From NCBI GenBank assembly GCA_018873245.2, contig JAEMBT020000009.1, positions 11,415,112 through 11,479,111 on the forward strand: 64,000 bases of DNA. Reading direction: 5' to 3'. Numbering within the stretch: the first letter of the stretch is position 1; every line of letters starts with the position of its first letter. The stretch is from Archegozetes longisetosus. Taxonomy: Eukaryota; Arthropoda; Arachnida; Sarcoptiformes; Trhypochthoniidae. Position numbers and translations under genes: made by a program. Under the pieces are notes generated by a model. The model had not been told where the DNA came from, did no database searches, and saw only the letters and a list, made by a program, of their open reading frames with translations. Of this stretch, positions 34,491 through 44,799 are shown one piece after another.

Positions 34491-35462
34491 GATTATGTGC
34501 CATTTCGCCGAATTCACATACAGGTGTACCTATCCATAGATTTTTTCGTATAGAGAAATATAAATTGTGTATTTGATGAAATAAAGTTGATTCTACAACA
34601 ACAGTAACTTAATTTGAGAGAAAAAGCCATTCAATATTTTCATTGCATTCAAAAATCTAAGGGTTTACAAATAATCTTAAATTTACATGGTTTTTAAGTC
34701 TATACAGAGATACAGCATCTTAAAAATAATATAAACAATAAAAATGTTCTGATTTGGGCTCAAATTTTGTGATATTTTGTTCAAATATTGAATTCTATCC
34801 GCACTTGGCCTCATTCCTGACTACGGCGCTGCTGTGAAGAGCAAAATATGTGCTGCAACTTATTAACAGTGACTGAGAATAATGCTAAAATTCACTCAAA
34901 TTCGTATTATTAATTGAATCACTCTATTGCAAAAACTTCGTTATAGAACAATAGATCTTACTATTTTATTTGGTTTAAACATTTTGTTTGCTAAGTTATT
35001 CGCATAAAATAGTTATCCCAATTAGGTTTGCACCCAAGTCTGTTGGTGTAGTGGTCAAGGTCAAGACGCTGACAGAGCAACCCTTGGGGAGCGGGTTCGA
35101 ATCCCGCTGTGGCGTACTGCTTCCTTCTATCCAGGTAACACTGGACCGAGAGGGAAGAGAAGGCTCAGTGGGATCTTCGACGACCGCGGTCCTAAACCGA
35201 GGGACGTAACTCGGTAGACTCTGGTCTCTGAGACTACCAGACGACAGACTCGGAGTACTCAGGTGTGTCCTCTTAAAACTGTGACACCATCCTCGCGGCA
35301 ATACCACTGAGTACAAGCGGCGACCCCTGGCCTTAGTTGTGGGCTGTGCAGAGGAACAACAAACAGCAATTACGTTTGCTAATAGGGAAGAAAAGCTTTT
35401 GTAGGTAAGTATACCTGTATGTAAATTCGGCGAAAAGAAATTCAGCGAAATGGCAAATTACC
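34491..35462. mobile_element. Mutator-like non-autonomous element with 9-bp target duplication
   Basis: ATCTTGTGT occurs directly on both sides (34482-34490 and 35463-35471). The enclosed 972 bp begins GATTATGTGCCATTTCGCCG and ends with the inverse of GGTAATTTGCCATTTCGCTG. Inverted repeats combined with a 9-bp duplication point to the Mutator (MULE) superfamily. There is no transposase. The element contains a tRNA-derived SINE. Confidence 0.82.
35036..35375 (+). mobile_element. tRNA-derived SINE
   Basis: A GC-rich 340-nt unit begins with a tRNA-like head. An A box TGGTGTAGTGG lies at 35044-35054 and a perfect B box GGTTCGAATCC at 35094-35104, inside a T-arm with stem GCGGG/CCCGC (35091-35107). 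The head is followed by about 260 nt of unrelated body and no tRNA-like 3' half, so it is a SINE rather than a tRNA gene. The RNA polymerase III boxes would drive plus-strand transcription. It lies inside the Mutator-like element. The exact 3' end is uncertain. Confidence 0.8.
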
Positions 35463-35471
35463 ATCTTGTGT

Positions 35472-36717
35472 ACAGTTTTGTGAGACAATAGAAATGCTAT
35501 GAAATTGCATCAATTAAGTCAAGCAAATGGTTTGTGAAAATACTCTAATAAAACATTTATTTAGTTATTTTGCAAATTTATGTATTTTGTGTAACTTGCT
35601 GTCAATTCGTGGCAATTCATTTCAAAAACATCATTCTTAATGTGATACACTAAGTGTGATATTGTTAACTTTGCTCAACAAATTTCATATTAAGTGATTA
35701 TATTTTTATATAATCGACATGTGAGACCTTCGATTTAGTTGAAGATCAACTTTTCAATTAACACTTCATTCATTTGAATATTGAAATCTTCAAAGTAGGT
35801 GAAGTCAATTGTTTTAAATTGTTGAAAAAGCAATTATTTTTACATGAATTAACTTTTAAAGCGGCATAAGCATAATTGTGGTATAATAATTGATGCACAA
35901 ATAATATTTTTTAATAGTTTCGAAAAATTGATGCTAAACAAGACAAATAATAATTAAATAACTCACGACAATAACTTTGAATGCAATTTTTAAGTATATT
36001 CAATGAAAAATGACAAATAGAAATAGATTTGAATAAAATTGTCAACCATAAAATTAATAACATGCGTAATAGTCAGGTTTGAAGCTTTTATCTTAAGTGA
36101 AAATATTATTTCATTAACAATTGTTTGTAATTCGTTGTCACAAATGGATTCCAAAAGTTTTGACCCAAACAGTATTTTATCTGAAAATATTCTTATCAAA
36201 AGTGCAGCAAATCATTTGCATACAATCGGATTATCTCTTCAATCGGATAAGAATAGATATATAATTTGAATTGATGTATAGTTTCAATTAACATTTAATT
36301 TCAATTAATATATATTTCAACCAACGCATATAATTAGTGTATTACTCCAGACAAAGACTAAGTTCCGAAAAATTGGTCAGAAAAAGTATGAGTGTTTTGT
36401 TGTATATCGACAAACCCAGAGAACCACGAGAAGAAGGTCAAACACATAAAGGAGACATGTGGTCGAATGTGTAATGTGCTACTAGTCATAAATCAATAGT
36501 CTTGCTCAATTACTACTTTTGATTAGATTCGAATTACTTAAATGACAATTTGCATGAATGCATATAAATTGTATGAAAAGCTGGTGAGTAGTGACCATAA
36601 CCCGATTTCAAATGAATCGTTAGATTTCCAGATTAAACAGTCAAATGTCTTATTTGAAGCACTAAAGATTTGATTATCCATAAATGCATTAGATGTAGGA
36701 TTGTTATATTAAAAATG
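35472..36717. other. No gene seen; two repeated stretches
   Basis: A short stretch at 36261-36325 resembles the left flank of the pogo-type MITE at 24090-24153. A second stretch at 36490-36660 aligns with 50225-50405. The open frames near 35990-36270 have no recognisable domain. Homology to the 3' flank of ank1 starts near 36718. Confidence 0.5.
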
Positions 36718-36761
36718 ACGATATGTCAGAAGGCAGTTCAGGGTCTTAGTTTGTGGCAGTT

Positions 36762-39700
36762 TTAACAATTTTGAAGCTTTTTTACATACGAGACTAATAT
36801 TTGTGGAATCTTATTGCCATTATCACTCATAATTGCTTTATATATATCTGATTGTACTTCTGCAAAGTCAATCAGTTCATCTGCTGGTATGTTACAAATA
36901 GAACTCAATACTTTTCCGAATTCTTCTGTAATGCTTAACGCATTGACTTGAACTTCTAATGAGGACATTGATCGGGTCAATATGTACTTTTGACTTGTGA
37001 ATTTTCTAATGAACACATCTAGAAGTAATATCGTACCATTGACATGAATTTGTGAGAGATTTGATGAGATATCATATATGTTTCGTTGTGTAGAAGTTAA
37101 AGCAGGAATACCTTGACTAAACATTACACCAATAGCCCATATAAATAAGTCGTTTATGAAAGAAGGTGTCTTTGGAGCACAACTCGCTACCATGTCAATA
37201 TGACGGCGGACACGAATTGTTTTAGCAACTGAGGCATTAGAACTGCTGTTTCTTCTTTCCTGTTCTTGCTTTAAAAATTCTATTGCATTTTTTTTCTTGT
37301 ATTCCTTGGCAATATCCAATGGTATTTGACCATCATAATCTTCAGCGTTAATGTCAGCTCCACTTTCTATTAGAAATTTTATTACATCTAAATGATCATT
37401 GAGAGCAGCATAGTGCAAAGACGTTAAATCTTGATTTCCTTTATCATGTATGTTTGCACCTTTATCAAGAAGAAGTTTTACTACGTCAAGTTTACCATAC
37501 TGTGATGCCAAATGTAAAGGTGTATCACAATTCTTTTGTTTGCTATTAATGCTAGCACCTTTATCTATAAGAAGTCTGATAACATCCAAGTCACCTCTTT
37601 CAGCAGCAAAGTGCAAAGGTGTTTCACCGTACTTATCTTTAGAGTTAATATCCGTGTTTATAAAATATTCTACTGCCTTTAATGTTCCGTATTTGATGGC
37701 AGCATGTAAAGGTGTTATATTATCCAATGTAGCTAATTCATTCACAATCAAATTTATTAGCTCTGTATTATTTGCCAATTCTAGAGGTGTCAGACCATTC
37801 TTGTTTCTTGCTTTAACTCTGGCACCTTTATTTATAAGGAGTCTGACCATATCTAAGCTACCTCTTTCAGTAGCAAAGTGTAAAGGTGTAGAGCCATGCT
37901 TATCTTTAGTATTAATATCAGTGTTGATGAAAAGTTCTACTGCCTTTAATGTTCCGTATTTAATGGCAGCATGTAGAGGTGTTATATTGTCCAACGTAGA
38001 TAGTTTATTAACAAGGTGCTTCATCAACTCTGAATTATCTGTTAATGCTAGAGGTGTTAGACCATACTTGTTTTTCTCATTAACAACAGCACCTTTATCT
38101 AAAAGAAATCTAGCTATATCCAAGCCTCCTCTTTGAGCAGCAAAGTGCAAAGGTGACCAATCATTCTTGTCACTAGCATTAATATCAGCATGTTTTTCTA
38201 TGAGAAATTTGACCACGTCCAAATGTACATTGTAGGCTGCCCAATGTAAAGGTGTCCTTCCATCCATTTGCTTAGTAATAACATCAGCTCCGTTCTCTAC
38301 AAGTAATTTAGCAACATTCAATTTGCCTTCTTTAGAGGCATAGTAGAGAGGAGTTGAACCAAAATTATCTTTAGCCTTAACGTCAGCACCTTTGTCTACA
38401 AGTAGTTTGGCTAAACCGAAATTACCACTGTAAGCAGTCCAATGCAAAGGTGTCCAACCATCATTCTTTTTAACATTAACATTAGCTCCTTTATCTACGA
38501 GTAGCTTAACCTCTTTGAAAATGTTATTATGAATAGCAAAATGTAAGGGTGTCCAATATTTGTTAGTTTTAGCCTCAATATTAGCACCATGATTCAAAAG
38601 AAACTCAATCACATTGAGGTTACCTTGTTCAACAGCAATATGTAAAGGTGACCAATCATGATTTCCTTTAGCATTAATATCAACGCTTTTAGAAATAGAG
38701 AATTGAATTTTACTAACATCTTCCTTTTTCACAGCATGAAACAATTCTTCATTAATTATAATTTCCATAATTTTTGTATAATTTTTTTCCTTAGCAATAT
38801 CATATGAAGTTTTACCAAGATTTGTTAGAGCATTAAGATCAGCACCTTGATTAATTAGAAATCGAAAAACATTGATGTTACCGCTTTCAACAGCAAAGTG
38901 CAAAGGTGTCCAATTACTCTTGTCACTTGCATTAATGTCAGAATCCTTATCAAGAAGTAGTGCGACCACATTCAATCGACCACTTTGAGCAGCCAGGTGA
39001 AGAGGCTTGCGATCAAGATTATTATTTGCATTAGTACTAGAAGTTTTTCCTATGAGAAATCTTATGACATCCAATTTACCCTCTTTGGCGGCCCAGTGTA
39101 AAGGGGTATTGCCGTCATTATCCTTAATATTGATATCTTCATCTCTGAAAGGTTTGAGTGTTTTTAATGAACCATATCTAACAGCAGCATATAAAGGAGT
39201 AATATTATTGACAGCAGCCAATTTATCCAAAATAAGCATTATTATCTCAGATTTCTCTGCCAAATCTAACGGTGTGTAACCAGAAATGGTTTTAATGTAT
39301 ATGTCAGCACCTCTATCGAAAAGAAGTCTCACTATGTCAGGTTTCTCATTATAACGAGCAGCCATGTGTAGAGGTGTCCACTCATCCTTGTCTTTAGCAT
39401 TAGCGTCAGCACCTCTATCGAGAAGAAGTCTCACGATATCAGGTTTCTCATTATAACGAGCAGCAATGTGTAGAGGTGTCCACTTATTCTTTTGCTTAGC
39501 ATTAGCGTCAGCACCTCTATCGAGAAGAAGTCTCACGATAATATCAGGTTTCTCATTATAACGAGCAGCAATGTGTAGAGGTGTCGACCCATTCTTTTCT
39601 TTAGTATTAGCGTCAGCACCTCTATCGAGAAGAAGTCTTACGATATCAGGTTTCTCATTATAACGAGCAGCCATGTGTAGAGGTGTCCGCTCATCCTTGT

Positions 39701-40739
39701 CTTTAGCATTAGCGTCAGCACCTTTATCGAGAAGAAGTCTCACGATATCAGGTTTCTCATTTTCAACAGCCAAGTGTAGAGGTGTCCACTCATCCTTTTC
39801 TTTAGCATTAGCGTCAGCACCTCTATCGAGAAGAAGTCTCACGATATCAGGTTTCTCATTATAACAAGCAGCAATGTGTAGAGGTGTCCACTCATCATTT
39901 ACTTTAGCATTAGCGTCAGCACCTCTATCGAGAAGAAGTCTTACGATATCAGGTTTCTCATTATAACGAGCAGCAATGTGTAGAGGTGTCCACTCAACCT
40001 TTGCTTTAGCATTAGCGTCAGCACCTCTATCGAGAAGAAGTCTCACGATATCAGGTTCCTCATTATAACGAGCAGCAATGTGTAGAGGTGTCCACTCATC
40101 CTTATGCTTAGCATTAGCGTCAGCACCTCTATCGAGAAGAAGTCTCATGATATCAGGTTTCTCATTACGAGCAGCCATGTGTAGCGGTGTCCACTCATCC
40201 TTTTCTTTAGCATTAGCATCAGCACCTCTATCGAGAAGAAGTCTCACGATATCTGGTTTCTCATTATTACGAGCAGCGTAGTGTAGAGGTGTCCACTCGA
40301 TCTTTTCTTTAGCGTTAGCATCAGCACCTCTATCGAGAAGAAGTCTCACGATTTCTGGTTTCTCATTATAACGAGCAGCGTAGTGTAGAGGTGTCCAAGC
40401 ATTTATATCAGTAATATTAACATCAGCTCTATTGTTTAATAAAACCTCAAGTATTTCCTTATTACCATTAGTTGCAGCCAAGTGTAGAAGTGTGTTGTGA
40501 TTTTCATTTTTCATATTAATAATATTTATCAATTCTCCAATCTCCTTTGCATTTTCAATGTATTTTCTAAGCTTATGAATATTATTCACAGCTCTGAAAA
40601 TCTCATGTTTTAAGTTTTCAATTCTTTCATCAATCGCCTTCTTTGTTGTCGTGTTAACCGTTGTTGTTACTTTAGTTGTGTTAATTGTAGACATATCAGA
40701 CACCGTTTGTATTAGATAATCTAAATAATTAAAGAACAA
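36762..40739 (-). CDS. Latrotoxin-like ankyrin-repeat protein (ank2)
   Basis: This is a single intact frame of 1,325 residues without introns, paralogous to ank1 along its whole length and in both flanks. Residues 1-80 are a helical N-terminal part without a clear signal peptide. About 80-1150 form roughly 33 ankyrin repeats. Of these, about eleven consecutive 33-35-residue repeats (about 39290-40420) are almost identical to each other and carry a GADANAK signature that differs from GADINAK in ank1. RVRR at 1176-1179 is a furin-type site, followed by about 146 residues of latrotoxin-type C-terminal domain ending near 36765. The spider-toxin N-terminal domain is not seen. As for ank1, the role is open; the clean frame over 4 kb argues for selection or recent origin. 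Confidence 0.92.
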   Translation of the reverse strand: MFFNYLDYLIQTVSDMSTINTTKVTTTVNTTTKKAIDERIENLKHEIFRAVNNIHKLRKYIENAKEIGELINIINMKNENHNTLLHLAATNGNKEILEVLLNNRADVNITDINAWTPLHYAARYNEKPEIVRLLLDRGADANAKEKIEWTPLHYAARNNEKPDIVRLLLDRGADANAKEKDEWTPLHMAARNEKPDIMRLLLDRGADANAKHKDEWTPLHIAARYNEEPDIVRLLLDRGADANAKAKVEWTPLHIAARYNEKPDIVRLLLDRGADANAKVNDEWTPLHIAACYNEKPDIVRLLLDRGADANAKEKDEWTPLHLAVENEKPDIVRLLLDKGADANAKDKDERTPLHMAARYNEKPDIVRLLLDRGADANTKEKNGSTPLHIAARYNEKPDIIVRLLLDRGADANAKQKNKWTPLHIAARYNEKPDIVRLLLDRGADANAKDKDEWTPLHMAARYNEKPDIVRLLFDRGADIYIKTISGYTPLDLAEKSEIIMLILDKLAAVNNITPLYAAVRYGSLKTLKPFRDEDINIKDNDGNTPLHWAAKEGKLDVIRFLIGKTSSTNANNNLDRKPLHLAAQSGRLNVVALLLDKDSDINASDKSNWTPLHFAVESGNINVFRFLINQGADLNALTNLGKTSYDIAKEKNYTKIMEIIINEELFHAVKKEDVSKIQFSISKSVDINAKGNHDWSPLHIAVEQGNLNVIEFLLNHGANIEAKTNKYWTPLHFAIHNNIFKEVKLLVDKGANVNVKKNDGWTPLHWTAYSGNFGLAKLLVDKGADVKAKDNFGSTPLYYASKEGKLNVAKLLVENGADVITKQMDGRTPLHWAAYNVHLDVVKFLIEKHADINASDKNDWSPLHFAAQRGGLDIARFLLDKGAVVNEKNKYGLTPLALTDNSELMKHLVNKLSTLDNITPLHAAIKYGTLKAVELFINTDINTKDKHGSTPLHFATERGSLDMVRLLINKGARVKARNKNGLTPLELANNTELINLIVNELATLDNITPLHAAIKYGTLKAVEYFINTDINSKDKYGETPLHFAAERGDLDVIRLLIDKGASINSKQKNCDTPLHLASQYGKLDVVKLLLDKGANIHDKGNQDLTSLHYAALNDHLDVIKFLIESGADINAEDYDGQIPLDIAKEYKKKNAIEFLKQEQERRNSSSNASVAKTIRVRRHIDMVASCAPKTPSFINDLFIWAIGVMFSQGIPALTSTQRNIYDISSNLSQIHVNGTILLLDVFIRKFTSQKYILTRSMSSLEVQVNALSITEEFGKVLSSICNIPADELIDFAEVQSDIYKAIMSDNGNKIPQILVSYVKKLQNC

Positions 40740-42530
40740 ATTATACTAAGTTTGTTTAAAATATTATGTCTCTTTTATATTGGTTATTCAAGTTTTAAAG
40801 ATGAGTCAGTTTGATGATATGAGTGACTTAAGCAAGTATTAAATGCTATCAAATATAAAAAAAAATTTTAAGCTTGGTTTACAATTAAAAGTTTGAACAA
40901 AAGGCAAACAAAATAGGGATGAAATACTGGTCTCGATTCAACACTTTTAAAAAAGTACAATTTCCTTCCACTAGTTTATCTTCAAATATAAACTTTATTA
41001 ACAATTTGATCTTTTCACAATTGGTCCTAATGAGCATTTTGTTATACTTATATATAACATACTCTAGTGCTAATACATATTTCAGTATTGATAATACATT
41101 TAAAACTGTTTTGAAAAATGTTATTCATTTCTAAATTTTGCATTGATGTAAATATATGCTAGTCATAAGTATCTCCAACTTTTTCGCTATTTTAATTTTT
41201 TATTTTGTGGCAAACCCAGTAGACATCTGGTGTCTGAACATAAAAATTAGTCCTTATTTAAAACTATTTTATAAATTATTTTAATTAATTATATTTAATT
41301 TAATTTAAGATAAGGTGTTGATTTTTTATATAAAGTCTTATCAATCATATTTCGGGTTCCGGATTTCGGTTAAAATTGTTTTTCTGATTCGGCGGTTAAT
41401 GGTTCGTGAAATTATTTCAACCGAAATTCGGTTTTTAAAATTTGAAAATCAAGAAAGTACACAAAAATTAGGTTAAAATCGGGTTTTAAAAATAGAATAC
41501 ATGAAATCAGTGAAGTTAGATAAAAGTTTATTTGCAATTATATAAACGAATAATGATTTTACATTCAGACGATAAAATGAAAAACTGAGAACTGTTCTCA
41601 AATTACACATTAAAAATTTTAACGATTAAAAGAAGCTATTTTATCAATTTTTAATTATTCAATTTTTGAAGACTAATAGTTGATCAGGGCAATATTTTAA
41701 TGTAAAGTAAATTAATATTAATACGACGGCTTATTATTCTTTCAAAAATAATTTACAATATATTTACGATCTTACAGTTCATAAAATAACTTAGTTCTAA
41801 ATATAAATTTTTAAATATGTTTATTTTATTATTTTATTTTTTATTTTTATTTACTCAATATTTGTTCAGCTATTTTAAAACCCGACTTTGACCGTTTTAA
41901 CCGAAGTAGCCACTAAAGAATCCGGTCATTTTTATCGGTTAAAATCAGTTAAAACCGATAACTGGGAAGTTAGACATTCGGATTAGAGTCAGATCAGAGA
42001 TTGATTAATAAAATAACGATTTTAGATAATTCTCTAGTCATACTTCGATCAAACAAGTTCGACAACTGTTTTACACATTTACTTATGACAAATTCAGAAT
42101 CGATAGCTTCATAAGTGAGCCTAGAATATGAAGGCAATTGAGATGCCGGATCTTCATTTTATGTGGATAAGGATTATATTCACTATTTCTGTAGGCTACA
42201 AACTCCAATAAAGAAGTTCATTTGACACAACTGGCCAAATATTCATAGCTGTAGCTGGTGAGAGGCTACAGGCTATAGTTCATACTATACATTTTTTTAA
42301 AAATTGCAATGTAAGCCTGGAAAATGTCCGACAAAATTTGAGATCGTAATTATTTGATGAGTCGATTGCTTATCGTTGAACAATAATCAAAGATTTGACA
42401 CTAATTAACGGGTATTTGAATTTGAAAAGACGTTCTTCACAACAAATCAGAGTATATTTTAAACTTTAGGCCCACAGATCAAAAATACGGACTAAAATAC
42501 TGTCCAATGTTAGAGCAATTTTCTTTTTTA
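40740..42530. repeat. Upstream flank shared with ank1, split by an insertion of about 1.1-1.2 kb
   Basis: 40740-41165 and 42360-42530 align with the two adjacent parts of the ank1 upstream flank. The sequence between them (about 41170-42350) has no counterpart there. It contains recurring TTAACCG / CGGTTAAA words (41360-41950), suggesting a mobile element, but I could not fix its ends. Short frames such as 40919-41134 are not conserved in the ank1 flank. Confidence 0.6.
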
Positions 42531-42847
42531 TATTATCATTATTATATATATATAACAAACAACTAAACAATTAAACATCAAATAATTAATAAAATTTCAT
42601 TTCATTATTGAAAAGTTTTAAATATATAGTAGTTAAGACAATTAGAAAAAAATTGTACCTTTAGTGATCTTGTATCTTGAAAACTGTTCCTTTAAACGAT
42701 AAATAAGTAACTTAACAAACTTAAGATTATAAAAACGACAAAAGTCTATAGTTTTGATTTACTTTGTTTCTTACAGATATGTTCTGAATAAAATATGACG
42801 CACTTACTGATTGAAAAGTGCAAAAACATTCAGTCAGGATTAGACGC

Positions 42848-43425
42848 TATCGTAATGCTGTCATATTACTGATCCAAAACATGTTCGGAACTAAACATTA
42901 GACGTCATGCCTTAACCCTTCCCCACAAAATGGTTGCAAGCACAAATACATAAGACATGTCTATAAATAGGGTGTGAAAATATTAGTCCTAATTATTATG
43001 AACATAATTAAACACTAATTGTGATTAATTAAGCGATTTTTAATTAAAAAAGTTAAAATAGTGAAAATAGAAACAAAAACAACAATGAATGTATTGATTA
43101 TAGTACTGAAGTGTTTCCCCAAACAGTATCGTAATTTATGACAATTGTTCGGTAGATTTACGTCAGTACACTAAAACTCCGACAATGGCGTCAAATCGTA
43201 AAACAATCAAAGAATGGTTTTTAATCAATGAAATACCATTTGAGCCAATTTAAATAAAAAAAAATGATTAGAAATTGTGAAGCGAAATCAAGGAAATCCT
43301 CGTTATTACGTCGACGACATCGTTAAGAAATAAACGTTTTCCTGTACTCAATAGCTGTTCTGTTACTAATGTTTGACGTCAAATGTTTAGCTTCGAACCT
43401 GTTTTGGATTAGTAATAGCATTATA
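42848..43425 (+). mobile_element. Tc1/IS630-type element with transposase fragment
   Basis: Inverted repeats of about 50 nt lie at 42848-42900 and 43372-43425, sharing ATCCAAAACA, AACTAAACATT-like blocks and GACGTCA. Inside, 43184-43330 reads EWFLINEIPFEP, then after a frame change EIVKRNQGNPRYYVDDIVKK. These resemble adjacent parts of the catalytic region of IS630/Tc1-type transposases just before the third catalytic acidic block. The element is a short deletion derivative. The outermost bases are approximate. Confidence 0.65.
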
Positions 43426-43746
43426 GAAATTAACTTGACCGCCAGGTGGCGCCTGCGCCTCGAGTCAAAATCTAATAGGTCTACATGAAACAGGTTTCAT
43501 TTTCAAATTTGGCACTAAAACATTGAGTAATAGTGTCGTCTGACATTCAGAGTAAGAGATAATCATTTGTTTGTTATTTAAGTGAAGCCATTGGCGCTAC
43601 GCTGTAATCAAACTGTTATCAGGCTATAATAAGGCTATAATGAATGAAACTAGTAAATATGATTTTTGCCATAATTGGCTTTGATTTTGTTGTACACATT
43701 ATTTATTGCCATTCGATCCTTTAATACTTATTTTATATTAACTTAT

Positions 43747-44330
43747 TGGGAGTTTGAGCTAAATTTTGTTTGTCATATATAGTACGCAACATTGAAATCA
43801 GCAAAAAGTTTTTATTTATTAAAGGTTATTACATTAAAATAAAGAAACAAAATTTATGCAAAATTTTAGATTATATTCTGTTAATCAAAATCTGTTAAAA
43901 ATTGGGCGTCAATAGTGGCCCCATTGGCCGCAATACATTTCTCTAAGCGCTCCGGCATGCTCTCAATCAAAGAACCAGTCCAAATTTTCTCAATTGCTTC
44001 CTTTAATTCACATAAATTAGTGGGATTCATAACCTCTAACTGTTGTTTTATTATTGCCATATTTCGCCCGAATATTTTGTTGCTTCAACGCAATTCCTGC
44101 AACTCTATGACGATCATTACCTTGAGGTTTGGGACGCGCTCCACTCCCGGGTTTTCTCTCCATCCCTTGTTCGGATTTTATTCGATTTAACACAGCATAA
44201 ATTGTTCTTAAAAGTATTTTTGTTTATTTAAAAAGTTGATTAGCTTTTACAAACCCGCTATCATAAAGATTTTAAAGTCTAATTCTGGCCTCTAATTCCA
44301 TTTTGTTTACTAAATATAAAACTCCCACCA
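43747..44330 (-). mobile_element. Tc1/mariner-type deletion derivative
   Basis: On the minus strand an N-terminal piece (LNRIKSEQGMERKPGSGARP, about 44135-44194) is joined to a C-terminal piece (ESMPERLEKCIAANGATID, about 43915-43975), with the catalytic core largely missing. The pairing of a helix-turn-helix linker with the transposase tail indicates internal deletion of a Tc1/mariner-superfamily element. GGGAGTTT words near 43747 and their inverse near 44325 may be the ends, but this is uncertain. Confidence 0.6.
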
Positions 44331-44524
44331 AAATTTTAATCCTTATCAATTAATCGGATTAAAATAACTTTAGGTGAAGTTTGATAACCCTTTAACATAA
44401 TGTCATTTCCTAATAGTTAAATAAATGCGCTTATGTGTGCAAATTAAATTAAAAAGTAAATTATGTTTTTGCCGATTTTAATGTCGCATACCATACTTAA
44501 ACATTTTATAATTTTGTACTAAAC

Positions 44525-44799
44525 CAATGTTTTTGATACCGAATAATTTAGTAATAGTTAAATAATTAATTTAAATCAACATTAAGTCACTTGCGATTCA
44601 TAGATGTCAATTAACGTATTAATCAATAAATGAATGAATGAGTGACTGAATGAAAGGCACGCGTCATGTACTCAATCAAAACAGCGAAGTGAGATAAGTA
44701 AAACTAGTAAAACATGAAGAGGCAGAACAAGACAATAGAATCGAACGTTTAATAAATAAGATAAATGGGTAACATATCGTTCCATGAGCTATAAGTGAA
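44525..44799 (+). pseudogene. Decayed sequence upstream of TTLL copy Y
   Basis: Aligns with 17050-17260 and the region just before TTLL copy X. The second block lacks about 300 nt present at 17260-17560. Only short open pieces remain. Confidence 0.35.

Noticed and set aside
35025..35120. A tRNA gene
   Set aside because: A and B boxes and a perfect T-arm are present, but the spacing and lack of a matching acceptor stem, plus the long unrelated 3' body, fit a tRNA-derived SINE.
9829..40739. CRISPR-like arrays from the regular 99-102-bp repeats
   Set aside because: The periodic repeats are in-frame ankyrin codons without unique spacers, and the DNA is eukaryotic.
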